A stretch of DNA of 64,000 bases from positions 1 through 64,000 of the forward strand of contig DATGLE010000034.1 of NCBI GenBank assembly GCA_035294325.1, written 5' to 3'. This stretch comes from DATGLE01 sp035294325 (GTDB lineage Bacteria > Chloroflexota > Ktedonobacteria > Ktedonobacterales > Ktedonobacteraceae). The notes beneath the pieces were generated by a model. That model did no database searches. It had not been told where the DNA came from and worked only from the letters and a program-made list of their open reading frames with translations. Both the position numbers and the translations under genes were made by a program. Below are positions 16,270 through 25,953 of the stretch, piece after piece (positions within the stretch are counted from its first letter, which is position 1; each line of letters starts with the position of its first letter).

Positions 16270-19200
16270 CAATCAAGCTCCTCTTCCTGCAACATACGGT
16301 TGAGCAGCGAATCGACTTCATCATCGGAGAGCTGATCGATCTGCGTTAACAACTGTTCCGCGTCTCCCTGGTTGATCGCATCGCTGCGCCCGTCTTCTGA
16401 TTGGTCCTGACTCAATGGAGGAGTCGATGCCACGGAATCCATTGTGGTTATCTGATCGAGCATCTGCGTCGCGAATTGAGCTATGCTCACCCCTTGCAGG
16501 AACGTCACGATGGGGATGCGCACGTTCAATTCATGTTCGATGCGATTCTTCAACTCGATAGCCATCAAGGAGTCGAGTCCGAGGGCCGTCAGAGGCTGCT
16601 GAACATCCAGCCTGTCCGCAGGAAGGCGAAGCACTCCGGCTGCCTGCTCACAAAGGTATGATTCCATCAAGTGCTGGCGCTCCCCCTGGTTCGCACCAAG
16701 AATCTTGCGGACGATTGCGTTTTTCTCCTGTACTGTAACACCTGGACGTATACTCCTGTCAACCACCTCGGCAACCTGGTAGCTGACCAGGGGCAGGCTG
16801 CTGATCTGCTGATAAAATTGCTGCAACAGGCGCCAGTCGAGCTTTATCACGCCGACCTGCGCCGCCTTCTGGGGTATAAGCAGTTCCAGCGCCGCCAGGA
16901 CCTGTCTGGGCGTGATGCGCTGGATGCCATGCGCTTCCCAGTATTCATGCACGCGCAGCCCTTCGGCGGTTGCGCCAAAGCCGGTCTCGGAGACGGCGCC
17001 CCAATCGATACTTAACGCCGGCTGACCCTGCGCGCGCTGGTAATGGGCCAGCGCATCGAGGAATGCGCCGGCGGCGGCATAGTTGCCCTGCGCTGCCGAG
17101 CCGAGGAGGGAGGCGCCCGATGAGAAAGAAACGAAGAAGTCCAGTTCGCTGCCTTTGAGCAGCGTATGGAGCAGCCACCCTCCGAGCATCTTGGGGCGAA
17201 AGACCTCTTTCAGCGCCGTGGCATCCAGATTCGCCAGGGGCCGCACCAGCGATTGCCCCTGCGCATCCTGCCAGACCGAGGCGGCATGGACGACGCCCCT
17301 GATCGGCGGACGCCCCTGCCGCGCGAAATCCTCCAGAAATGCCGTCAACTGGCCCTCATCGGCAACATCGACGGCAGCATAGTAGACATGCGCGCCCAGC
17401 TCTTCCAGGCTGCGAATGCCGGCGATCTGGCGCGACTCGCGGCTGTCGGCAGGAACCTGGTTCCAGTGCGCGCGCTCCGGCAGCCTGGTTCGTCCCAGCA
17501 GCACAAGGTGCTGTACGCCCTTTTTCGCCAGCCAGCGCGCAACTTCGAGGCCCAGGCCCCACAGCCCGCCGGTAATGAGATAGCTGGCATCAGAGCGCAG
17601 CGTTAGCTCCCGCTGCTGCCAGTCGCGGCTGCGCACCAGGCGCGCGACGTAGCTCTGCCCCTGGCGAAACGCGATCTGATCCTCGCCCTGCTCATTATAG
17701 AGCGCGTCGAGCAACTGCGTGGCAGCCTCCTGCGACCCGCTCTGCGCGTCCAGATCGACCAGCCCGCCCCACAGTTCGGGGTGTTCCATCGCGCACGTCT
17801 TGCCCAGGCCCCATAACGGGGCCTGGGCCACCGCCAGCGCGCTATCCCCGGCGCTCACCGGCTGCGCGCCCCTGGTTATCAGCCAGAGACGCGGCGGCTC
17901 GCTCACCGTGGCCGTGCTGGTCGCCAGCGCTTGAATCACGTTGAGCGCGCTGCCGACGCCCACCACCTGGTCGGCCTCCAGGGAGGCAGGGCTGGCCTTC
18001 GCGGTGGGCATCGCATCAAGGCTCCAGAGGTGCAGCACTCCGCGCAGGGGTGTGTTGTCCGCACGCGCCACATCCTCCATCAAGCGCCTCATATCGCCGG
18101 CGCGTTCAGGATTGACATAATATTGCCCGCGCGCCGAGAGCTGATAGTCTTCGCCGGGAACGACGCGCACGCAGCTTGAGCCGCGCTGCGCCAGCAGGTC
18201 GGCGATCTTCTGCCCGACGCCCTTGCTATCCATAAAGATCAGCCAGCGGCCGGGCCGTGCTTCCGCATGCGAGGCTGCTCCATCCAGTGCCTTCGCCTCC
18301 CAGCGCAACTCGTAGAGCCAGTCGCCAAGCTCTTCGAGCGGCGTAGAACGAGCGGCGGGTTCGGAGCGGCGCAACCGAAGGCCGAGCGCTTCGGCAACCA
18401 CCCGGCCATCTTCGTCGAGGATGCGCACATTCCCTTCGATCACGTCCGATAGCAGGTCCGCGTTCGACTCAAGCGCGGCGTGGCTCCAGACACGTTTGCC
18501 GGGGCGCCCGTGCAGTTGGAAGCTGCGCAGGCCGGTAGGCAGGTAGAGTGTGCCCGTATTCCCGGCAAGCGCCTCATCGGGCAGGGCTGCCACCAGCACC
18601 TGGAAGCAGGCATCCAGCAGCGTCGGATGCACCTGGTAATAGCCGGCCTCCGGCTCCAGCGCCTCCAGCAGTTGCACCTGTCCCAGCGCCTCCCCGTCGC
18701 GCCGCCAGAGCCGTTCGATGCCCTGAAAGCTGGCGTTAAGCTGAATGCCGCGCTCGCGCAGCATGCCATAGAAGACCGGCACGGGGATCTCCTTCTGGCA
18801 GCGCTCCTGAATGTCCTCCAGCCGGTTCGCCTCGCGTGAGTAGAGCAGGGTTGCCGTTCCTCGGCTCTGTTCGTGGACAAGGCCATCCTCGTGCGCCAGC
18901 GGGCCGTTGCCATTCGGCAGCGTGGTCAGTGTGATACCCTCCTCGCGCGGCAGTTCCAGGGCCGATGGCCCGGTTGACGGCTGGTGCTGCGCGAATTCGG
19001 CATCACACAATTCCTTGAGGCGATTGAGGTGTTCCATACTGGCGAGCACGGTATCGACATCCAGTCCATAGTCCAGTTGACAGGCGATCTCGTTCACTCC
19101 GGCGGCCTTGATACGCTTCACGAGGTCAAGGCAGCTCTCCGGCGTGCCAAAGAGCACACGCTCGGTAGAGACCAGGCGGTCATAGACAAAGTGCAGGTAG

Positions 19201-20084
19201 TCGTTGAAATCCTGCTCCGACAGGCTGGAGAGGTCGACCTTCTGCCCCCGGCTATAGGCGATAGCGTTGAAGAGATAGGAAGCCGACTTGAGATACTCGC
19301 AGAATGGCTCCTCCGTGTGCTCGCGGACGGCCTCGGCGCTCTCTCCCACATAGGTATGCAGCATGACCGAGACCTGGCCGCTCTGCGGATCGTAGCCATG
19401 CTTTGCTCGCGCCTCGCGGTAGATGGCGATCTTCTCGGCCAGTTCATCAATGCTCTGATTGTACATATGCGTCAGCAGATTGGCGCCCTGCTCGCCTGCT
19501 GCGGCGAAGGTCTTGGGATTGCCGGCAGCCGTAACCCAGATCGGTAGACTGGCCTGGAGCGGCGCCGGATAGGTCTTGATCTCGACCATCTTGCCGTCGC
19601 CGCCCCTGCGCTGGATCGCTTCCCCGCGCCAGAGCTTGAGCACCGTCTCCATGTCGCGGTACATCACCTCCTGGCGGTTGGCGTAGCGGTCTGGAAAGAA
19701 GACGAAATCGTTGGGATGCCAGCCCGACGCGAACGAAATCTCTACCCTGCCGCCCGAGAGGTTATCGACCATCGCCCACTCTTCGGCGACGCGGATCGGA
19801 TCGTGCAGCGGCAGCACCACACTGCCGGCGCGCAGGCGGATCTGGCTGGTCTCACGCGCCAGCGCCGCCAGCAGCACTATCGGATTCGGGTAGAGCCAGC
19901 CATCCCTGGTGAAGTGGCGCTCAGGAATCCACACCCCCGAGAACCCATGACGATCAGCATACTTCGTGCTTTCGATGACCAGGCGGTACTTGTTGTCTCC
20001 ACTGAAGGGAGCCTCGCTGCTCGCAAAGAAGATAAGGCCGAATGATATCCCCTTGTCACTCTTATCTGTTGTTGTCGATGCCAC
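16269..20084 (-). CDS. PKS protein: luciferase-like monooxygenase, DH second half, KR, ACP
   Basis: A protein of 1271 residues. Residues about 10-345 form a flavin-dependent luciferase-like monooxygenase of the type found in natural-product synthases (FSGVWIPERHFTRDG, GSVVLPLHDPIRVAEEW, SFASGWHPNDF). Residues about 420-590 are only the second hotdog of a PKS dehydratase, with the DxxxQ motif at Asp491 (LLDACFQ). A ketoreductase follows (TGGLWGLG near 835; Tyr in GNYAAAG, where the usual Asn four residues after Tyr is Gly), then an ACP with Ser1172 in LGLDSL. The C-terminus QIDQLSDDEVDSLLNRM looks like a docking helix for the NRPS. I choose the GTG at 20084 because AGGAGG is five bases upstream; the frame is open further but unlike any PKS sequence. 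It starts 31 bases after the upstream stop. Confidence 0.92.
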   Translation of the reverse strand: MASTTTDKSDKGISFGLIFFASSEAPFSGDNKYRLVIESTKYADRHGFSGVWIPERHFTRDGWLYPNPIVLLAALARETSQIRLRAGSVVLPLHDPIRVAEEWAMVDNLSGGRVEISFASGWHPNDFVFFPDRYANRQEVMYRDMETVLKLWRGEAIQRRGGDGKMVEIKTYPAPLQASLPIWVTAAGNPKTFAAAGEQGANLLTHMYNQSIDELAEKIAIYREARAKHGYDPQSGQVSVMLHTYVGESAEAVREHTEEPFCEYLKSASYLFNAIAYSRGQKVDLSSLSEQDFNDYLHFVYDRLVSTERVLFGTPESCLDLVKRIKAAGVNEIACQLDYGLDVDTVLASMEHLNRLKELCDAEFAQHQPSTGPSALELPREEGITLTTLPNGNGPLAHEDGLVHEQSRGTATLLYSREANRLEDIQERCQKEIPVPVFYGMLRERGIQLNASFQGIERLWRRDGEALGQVQLLEALEPEAGYYQVHPTLLDACFQVLVAALPDEALAGNTGTLYLPTGLRSFQLHGRPGKRVWSHAALESNADLLSDVIEGNVRILDEDGRVVAEALGLRLRRSEPAARSTPLEELGDWLYELRWEAKALDGAASHAEARPGRWLIFMDSKGVGQKIADLLAQRGSSCVRVVPGEDYQLSARGQYYVNPERAGDMRRLMEDVARADNTPLRGVLHLWSLDAMPTAKASPASLEADQVVGVGSALNVIQALATSTATVSEPPRLWLITRGAQPVSAGDSALAVAQAPLWGLGKTCAMEHPELWGGLVDLDAQSGSQEAATQLLDALYNEQGEDQIAFRQGQSYVARLVRSRDWQQRELTLRSDASYLITGGLWGLGLEVARWLAKKGVQHLVLLGRTRLPERAHWNQVPADSRESRQIAGIRSLEELGAHVYYAAVDVADEGQLTAFLEDFARQGRPPIRGVVHAASVWQDAQGQSLVRPLANLDATALKEVFRPKMLGGWLLHTLLKGSELDFFVSFSSGASLLGSAAQGNYAAAGAFLDALAHYQRAQGQPALSIDWGAVSETGFGATAEGLRVHEYWEAHGIQRITPRQVLAALELLIPQKAAQVGVIKLDWRLLQQFYQQISSLPLVSYQVAEVVDRSIRPGVTVQEKNAIVRKILGANQGERQHLMESYLCEQAAGVLRLPADRLDVQQPLTALGLDSLMAIELKNRIEHELNVRIPIVTFLQGVSIAQFATQMLDQITTMDSVASTPPLSQDQSEDGRSDAINQGDAEQLLTQIDQLSDDEVDSLLNRMLQEEELD

Positions 20085-20115
20085 GATATCCTCCTGAATG
20101 AAATCACAGCTTCCT

Positions 20116-23100
20116 TCAATTAGGACGTATCTTACCAGTCGCGTGCAGCGTCCACTGGTTATGCGGTTGCTCCGGCAGACCTGCTGCATGGCTGTAGACC
20201 TGGAAAGATACATGTTCATTCGCGTCGGAAGAAAGGACAACCTGGACCTTCTGCGGGCCTTGCTCTGGCAAGAGCAGGAGTTTCTTCAACTCCAGTTCCG
20301 TCAGTACATGGGCGCCCGGTCCAAAGACTTCCACCGTAGCAGCCTGGGCCATCTCAACATAAACTGAGACAGGTAATGCCATCGCTCCCTGAATGCGATG
20401 ATCGCTCAGGTAAGGCAGGCGCTGCTTGTCCAGCGCAGTTTCCCAAACGTGGATTCCCACGGGATGTACCAGTTCCATATGCGATGCTAAAAGAGGATGT
20501 TTCTGTGTACTGTCTGGAGTCCAGCGCCCCGGCGCCTGACTCGAACGCTGCCCCGCCCCTGTGGTCTCAAACCAGCAGTATTCTCGCTCGAAGGGATAGG
20601 TCGGTAGAACGATGCGGCGGCGAGCATAATCACGATCAAAACCGGCCCAATCCAGGGCGGCTCCTTTTACATACAGTGTGGCGACGCTCTCTAAAAGCGC
20701 CTGCCAGTCGTCCTGGTCCTTGCGCAAAGAAGTGAGCCAGGTGCGACTCTCGTCGGGCAAACAGTGCCGGCCCATATTGGCAAGGACGGAGCCGGGGCCA
20801 ATCTCCAGGAACAGCTCGCACCCCTGCTCGGCCAGCGTCTGTATTTCGGCGACGAACTGCACAGCCTCGCGTGTCTGCCGCCGCCAGTAGCCAGCATCGA
20901 GCGTCTGGCCCGGAGCGAGCAGTTTCCCGGTCAGGTTGCAGACCAGGGGTGTATGCGGCGCCTGCACCTGTACCTGGCGCGCTACCTGCTCAAAGGCATC
21001 GAGCATCGGCTCCATCAGCGGCGAATGGAAGGCATGCGAGACGGTCATCGGATGCGTGGTCACTCCTTCGGCCTCCATGCGCTCTACGACGGCGCGCACA
21101 GCTTCGCGCTCGCCGGAGATTACGGTGTTCTTCGGCCCGTTGATCGCGGCGATGGAGACCTGATCGCGGTAAGACGCCAGGGCGGCGGCAACCTGCGTCT
21201 GCTCAGCGAATATCGTAGCCATCTCGCCGCGCTCCGTCAATTCCTGCATCAGCCGCCCGCGCTCGACGATAAGTTCAAGACCGTCTTCCAGGCTGAACAT
21301 GCCGGAGACGCAGGCAGCCACGTATTCGCCCACGCTGTGGCCCATCACCACGTCCGGCGTTATGCCCCACGCGCGCCACATCTCCGCCAGCGCGTACTCC
21401 AACGCGAATAACGCGGGCTGCGTATAGGCGGTTTCATGCAGTGGCGAGACGGCGCCTGCCTCGGGATAGAGCACCGAGAGCAGCGGTATCTCAAGATGGG
21501 AGCGCAGAATACGATCACAGCGCTCAAGGGCCGCGCGGAAGGTGGGCTGCGTCTCATAGAGTCGTCGCCCCATACCGAAGTACTGGGAACCCTGGCCGGT
21601 GAAGAGGAAGGCGATTTTAGGCCGCGCCCTATCGCGCACATAGCCGCTGCGCACCCCCGGCGCATCCTCTCCGGCAGCGAAGGCCGCCAGCCGCTCGCGC
21701 AGTTGCGTTGAGGAGTCAGCCCTGATCGCCAGCCGGTGAGCGAAGTGGGCGCGTCCGGCATTGGCCGTGAAGCAGACATCGGCGGGCGACTCCTCTGGAT
21801 AGGCAGCCATAAACGCCTCGTAGCGGCCCGCCAGATCGCGCAGCGCCTTCGCGCTCTTCGCCGAGAGGGCCAGCAGGTGCAGCGGGCGCTCGCGCTCACC
21901 GGTCACTGCGGCGGGCGATGGCGCCTCTTCCAGAATGGCGTGCACATTCGTGCCGCCAAAACCAAACGCGCTCACTCCCGCGAGCCGGCGCCTGCCCTGC
22001 GGCCAGGCTTGCGGTTCGCCGGGGATCACAAAGGTCGTATTTTCCAGTGAGATATGATGGTTGAGCTGCTTCAAATGCAGGTGCGGGGGAATCTCCCCGT
22101 GATGAAGCGAGAGCACAACTTTGATCAGGCCGGCAATGCCGGCGGCGGCCTCAAGATGCCCGATATTGGTCTTGACCGAACCGATAGCGCAGACCTGATC
22201 CGGCGCGCGCTGCTTCATCAGCACGGCTTTGAGCGCATCAAACTCGATGGGATCACCCAGCGGCGTGCTCGAACCGTGCGTCTCGACGTAGCTGATCTCC
22301 TCGGGCGCGACACCTGCATTGTACAGCGCCTGGCGGATGACCGCCTCCTGCGCCAGCCCGTTCGGCGCGGTCAGCCCGTTGCTGCGACCATCCTGGTTCA
22401 CCGCTGATCCCCTGATGAGCGCGAGAATGTTATCGCCATCCCGCTGCGCGGCGGAGAGTGGCTTGAGTACTACCAGCCCGCAGCCCTCGGCGCGCACATA
22501 GCCGTCGGCGCTCTCGTCGAAGGTCTTGCAGCGGCCATCCGACGACATCATCCGCGCCTGCGAGAAGGTAATCGTCAGTTCCGGCGTGAGGATCAGGTTG
22601 ACGCCCCCGGCCAGCGCCATGCTGCATTCGCCGTCGCGCAAGCTCTGGCAGGCCATATGCACGGCGACGAGCGAGGATGAGCAGGCAGTGTCGATGGCGA
22701 TGCTCGGCCCACGCAGATCGAGTACGTATGACAGGCGGTTGGCGGCGATGCTGTGCGCGTTGCCGGTGCCCGCGTAGGCATCGATGTAGGACGGATCGCT
22801 AAACTGGAGCCTGCCATAATCGTTGCTGCTTATGCCGACGAATACGCCTGTCTGGCTGCCCGCGAGCCTTTCGGGCGACAGACCGGCATACTCCAGCGCC
22901 TCCCACGCAACCTCCAGCAAGAGCCGCTGCTGCGGATCCATGCGCGAGGCTTCGCGCGGCGATATTCCGAAGAAAGCCGGGTCGAACTGATCGATCTGGT
23001 CCAAAAAGCCACCCCAGCGCGTATTCATCTTCCCCGGCGTGGCCTGCTCTGGATCGTAGAGCGCCTGCAAATCCCAGCGCTGCTCCGGCACCTCGGTGAT

Positions 23101-25290
23101 GCCATCGATGCCATCGTGCAGCATGCGCCAGAACTCGCCGGGGCTGGCAGCGCCGGGGAAGCGGCAGCCAACCCCAATTACGGCGATAGGCTCGGTACCC
23201 GTCCCTGGCCGCGCCTGCTCCTGGCCGGCCCTCTGCTCCTGGGCTGCGTCTCCTGCCAGGTAGTGGACCAGCGCCGCGATATTGGGATAGTCATAGATCA
23301 GCGTAGGAGACAGCTCGCGCCCGAGCCAGTCCTCAAGATCGGCGGCCAGGCTCACGGCCTGGAGCGAATCCATGCCATACTGCGCCCAGGGCGTCCGCAC
23401 GTCTATATCCTGCTTCCTGATGTGCAGGCGCGCGGCAATCTGCTCGACGAGCCAGCGCTGGATCGCCTCCGCTGTGTATTTCCTGGTAAGCTGATCGGTG
23501 TTGCCCGCTACAACCTCCTCGCCGGCCTGCTGCTCGTCACCAGGATCCTGCCTCCACTCATAGACACTATCGAGCGCGCCGGCCAGAAATTCCTCGCGGC
23601 TCGCGCGGCGCTGCACTTTGCCGCTGGAGGTCTTTAATATGCTGCCGGTCTTGACCAGCGCTATAGCGTAGGTCTGCAACTCGTGCTCCTCGGCAATGGC
23701 GCGGCGGATCGCGGCTGCGACCTCTTCAAGATTTGAGCGCAGGTACTGACGCTCCACCTCCTGCACGACCACCAGTCGCTCTTCGCCCTGCACATCTACT
23801 GAAAACGCGACTCCGCAGCCCGGGCGCAAAGCCGGATGGCTCTTTTCAACGGTCAGCTCGATATCCTGCGGATAGTGGTTGCTGCCGCGAATGATAATCA
23901 GGTCTTTGAGGCGCCCGGTGATGAATAGCTCACCATCGCTGAAGAAGCCCAGATCGCCGGTGCGCAGGAAAGGCCCTTCGCCATTCGCCAGGTGAGCATG
24001 GAAGGTCTCTTCCGTCGCCTCCGGGCGCTTCCAGTACCCCCTGGCAACACTGGGACCGGACACCCAGATCTCACCTACCCGCTCAGGTGGGCATGGCGTT
24101 AAGGTATCTGGATCGACGATTATCACTGTTTGATCTGGCTGATTATTTCCGATGCTCACCAGGGTTCGGCTGCCTTTGTCCCCTGGCTCGGCCTGGATGA
24201 CCTCGTTGCGCTCAAGGGCCTTATCATCGAAGCTGCGCACCAGCGGGAACACGCCCTTGCGTCCCGCCGAGACCACCAGCGTCGCCTCGGCCAGCCCGTA
24301 GCAGGGATAAAAGTTCTCGCGATGGAACCCGCAGGGAGCAAACGCCTCGGCGAAGCGCTCCAGCGTCTCCAACCGTACCGGCTCGGCGCCGTTGGCAACG
24401 GTCTGCCAGTTGCTAAGATCCAGCGACTCTTTCTGCTCGTCGGTAATCTTGCGCACACAGAGGTCATAGGCAAAGTTCGGTCCACCGCTGATCGTCGCCC
24501 TGGTGCGCGAGACGGCCTGCAACCAGCGTATGGGGCGCTGCAAAAACGAGGCCGGCGACATGATAGTGGACTCAAAGCCGGCGTAGAGCGGTTGCAATAT
24601 GCCTCCGATCAGCCCCAGGTCGTGGTACAGCGGCAGCCACGTCACAGCATGCGCGTCGGGCGGATGCTGGCAATAGCGCTGCACCATCGATGAATTATGC
24701 AGCAGGTTGGCATGCGTTACCATGACCCCCTTGGGCAGTCCGGTGGAACCCGAGGTGTACTGTAAAAATGCCAGCGTCTCCCCACTGATCGCCGGCTCAC
24801 GCCACTGCGTCTCTATGCCGGCGGCAAGGGTGTCAGTGATGATAACCCTTGCCGCCTCCAGTTCGGGAGCATGAGCAAGTAGCCCTTCAACCCTGGAGGC
24901 AAGCGATGAGGGAGCAAGAATGAAAGCCGGTTGAGCATCGTTGGCGATGGCGCGAAACCGGTTAAAGGTCCGGTCCGGGCGAGCGGAGGGTGGATAGACG
25001 GGCACGGCAATTATTCCACTATATAAACAACCAAAGAATGCCGCGATAAACTCCAACCCGGAAGGGTAAACGAGTAAGGCTCGCTCTCCGCTCTCTCCAT
25101 GCGCCTGAAGCGCTGCCCCGATAATTCTGGCCTGACGATCTAGCTCCGCGAAAGTCAGGTGATCCCTCTCTATCTCTCCATCGGTAAGAAAGGTGTACAC
25201 TCGTTGCTCTGGCTGCTGGCTTGCTCTCCATTGCAGGAGCGCGACCAGAGTCGAAAGCGTTGAAGGTGGAAGCAAAATATGTCTACTCAA
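20116..25290 (-). CDS. Fatty acyl-AMP ligase-ACP-KS-AT-(DH first half) polyketide synthase
   Basis: A protein of 1724 residues that starts the assembly line. Residues about 10-575 are a fatty acyl-AMP ligase (FLQYTSGSTGLPKGVM; FYPCYGLAEATLVVS), which activates a free fatty acid and loads it on the ACP (Ser642 in YGMDSLQAV). The ketosynthase has Cys870 in DTACSSS, His1005 in ETHGSSTP and a final His in NIGHLEAAAG. The acyltransferase has Ser1319 in GHSVGEY and the HAFH motif of malonyl-CoA specificity. The chain ends with only the first dehydratase hotdog, including His1631 in DHRIQGAMALP; the second half is in the next gene. The start is a TTG at 25290, since an in-frame stop lies just upstream; the ribosome site (AGGAAA) is weak. 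A TTGACA at 25413-25408 may be the -35 of the operon promoter. Confidence 0.94.
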   Translation of the reverse strand: MSRHILLPPSTLSTLVALLQWRASQQPEQRVYTFLTDGEIERDHLTFAELDRQARIIGAALQAHGESGERALLVYPSGLEFIAAFFGCLYSGIIAVPVYPPSARPDRTFNRFRAIANDAQPAFILAPSSLASRVEGLLAHAPELEAARVIITDTLAAGIETQWREPAISGETLAFLQYTSGSTGLPKGVMVTHANLLHNSSMVQRYCQHPPDAHAVTWLPLYHDLGLIGGILQPLYAGFESTIMSPASFLQRPIRWLQAVSRTRATISGGPNFAYDLCVRKITDEQKESLDLSNWQTVANGAEPVRLETLERFAEAFAPCGFHRENFYPCYGLAEATLVVSAGRKGVFPLVRSFDDKALERNEVIQAEPGDKGSRTLVSIGNNQPDQTVIIVDPDTLTPCPPERVGEIWVSGPSVARGYWKRPEATEETFHAHLANGEGPFLRTGDLGFFSDGELFITGRLKDLIIIRGSNHYPQDIELTVEKSHPALRPGCGVAFSVDVQGEERLVVVQEVERQYLRSNLEEVAAAIRRAIAEEHELQTYAIALVKTGSILKTSSGKVQRRASREEFLAGALDSVYEWRQDPGDEQQAGEEVVAGNTDQLTRKYTAEAIQRWLVEQIAARLHIRKQDIDVRTPWAQYGMDSLQAVSLAADLEDWLGRELSPTLIYDYPNIAALVHYLAGDAAQEQRAGQEQARPGTGTEPIAVIGVGCRFPGAASPGEFWRMLHDGIDGITEVPEQRWDLQALYDPEQATPGKMNTRWGGFLDQIDQFDPAFFGISPREASRMDPQQRLLLEVAWEALEYAGLSPERLAGSQTGVFVGISSNDYGRLQFSDPSYIDAYAGTGNAHSIAANRLSYVLDLRGPSIAIDTACSSSLVAVHMACQSLRDGECSMALAGGVNLILTPELTITFSQARMMSSDGRCKTFDESADGYVRAEGCGLVVLKPLSAAQRDGDNILALIRGSAVNQDGRSNGLTAPNGLAQEAVIRQALYNAGVAPEEISYVETHGSSTPLGDPIEFDALKAVLMKQRAPDQVCAIGSVKTNIGHLEAAAGIAGLIKVVLSLHHGEIPPHLHLKQLNHHISLENTTFVIPGEPQAWPQGRRRLAGVSAFGFGGTNVHAILEEAPSPAAVTGERERPLHLLALSAKSAKALRDLAGRYEAFMAAYPEESPADVCFTANAGRAHFAHRLAIRADSSTQLRERLAAFAAGEDAPGVRSGYVRDRARPKIAFLFTGQGSQYFGMGRRLYETQPTFRAALERCDRILRSHLEIPLLSVLYPEAGAVSPLHETAYTQPALFALEYALAEMWRAWGITPDVVMGHSVGEYVAACVSGMFSLEDGLELIVERGRLMQELTERGEMATIFAEQTQVAAALASYRDQVSIAAINGPKNTVISGEREAVRAVVERMEAEGVTTHPMTVSHAFHSPLMEPMLDAFEQVARQVQVQAPHTPLVCNLTGKLLAPGQTLDAGYWRRQTREAVQFVAEIQTLAEQGCELFLEIGPGSVLANMGRHCLPDESRTWLTSLRKDQDDWQALLESVATLYVKGAALDWAGFDRDYARRRIVLPTYPFEREYCWFETTGAGQRSSQAPGRWTPDSTQKHPLLASHMELVHPVGIHVWETALDKQRLPYLSDHRIQGAMALPVSVYVEMAQAATVEVFGPGAHVLTELELKKLLLLPEQGPQKVQVVLSSDANEHVSFQVYSHAAGLPEQPHNQWTLHATGKIRPN

Positions 25291-25645
25291 AGTTCAATGT
25301 TTCCTGATCAAGAAGGCGAGAATGCCTCTCAGCTAATCAACTAGGGAATCAAAGTGAGGAAACATATTTGATGTTCGCTGTCTGATGGAACCTTCACTCC
25401 TGGTAGCTGTCAACAGCGGTACAGCGCGACACCTCCTTTCTCTCACGGCACTGGCGCCTCTTACGTTTTCCATGAACGTTTGAATATGTTCCCCCATGAA
25501 GATCAACTACCTTACATTCAGATGAGCGCGCAGCGCTTCCTGTTATCCCGTCCGGCAACGTCGCTATCGCGACTACTGCTACGCGGTCAGCCGAACGGAC
25601 CGGCTTGCGCCGCGAGAGCGGCGTTTCTGAATGCGCTAGCAATTC

Positions 25646-25679
25646 AGTACACATGGCATTCGCGAATGCCATGTGTACT
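25646..25679. repeat. 34-bp perfect palindrome
   Basis: The left arm AGTACACATGGCATTCG is followed with no loop by its exact reverse complement. It is about 360 bases upstream of the PKS start codon and not next to any stop codon, so it could be an operator, a mobile-element scar or a terminator. Confidence 0.8.
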
Positions 25680-25867
25680 CCCTATGATTCCGCTTATACC
25701 TGGACGACTAATCCGGCCCCTACTCCCCTCACATTACATCTGGTCCTTCATTGTAGCACACTTGAGCAACCGCTGAGCATGAGGAAAACGTTAAGTCTGA
25801 GCAGGAGGCGCCCCCATCATCACAGACAGGATGAGGCATGAGTTTATATGCTGAGGCATAACGACAC

Positions 25868-25895
25868 AGAGCACGCTGCGGAGCCAGCGTGCTCT
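25868..25895. terminator. Hairpin downstream of the tricorn gene
   Basis: AGAGCACGCTG and CAGCGTGCTCT pair perfectly over 11 bp around a six-base loop. It lies about 60 bases past the minus-strand tricorn stop; no T-tract is seen. Confidence 0.5.
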
Positions 25896-25953
25896 AAGAT
25901 AACTCTAACCTTATGTAAAACGAGCAGGCGAACCGGTCCGCTCGTACATATTT

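Larger units (their letters stand above)
25291..25953. other. Intergenic region upstream of the PKS operon, no gene seen
   Basis: It lies between the start of the PKS operon and the end of the tricorn gene. Short frames on both strands have no recognisable motif. It holds the palindrome at 25646-25679, the hairpin at 25868-25895 and the probable operon promoter near 25400. Confidence 0.5.

Noticed and set aside
20085..20240. Upstream extension of the monooxygenase-KR-ACP gene overlapping the first PKS gene, or the two PKS genes being one gene split by a sequencing frameshift
   Set aside because: The extension does not resemble any PKS sequence, the first protein ends naturally after a complete hotdog, and the GTG at 20084 has an ideal AGGAGG site.
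25394..25776. Overlapping short frames on both strands upstream of the PKS operon
   Set aside because: They are mutually overlapping, cross the palindrome and show no protein-like pattern.
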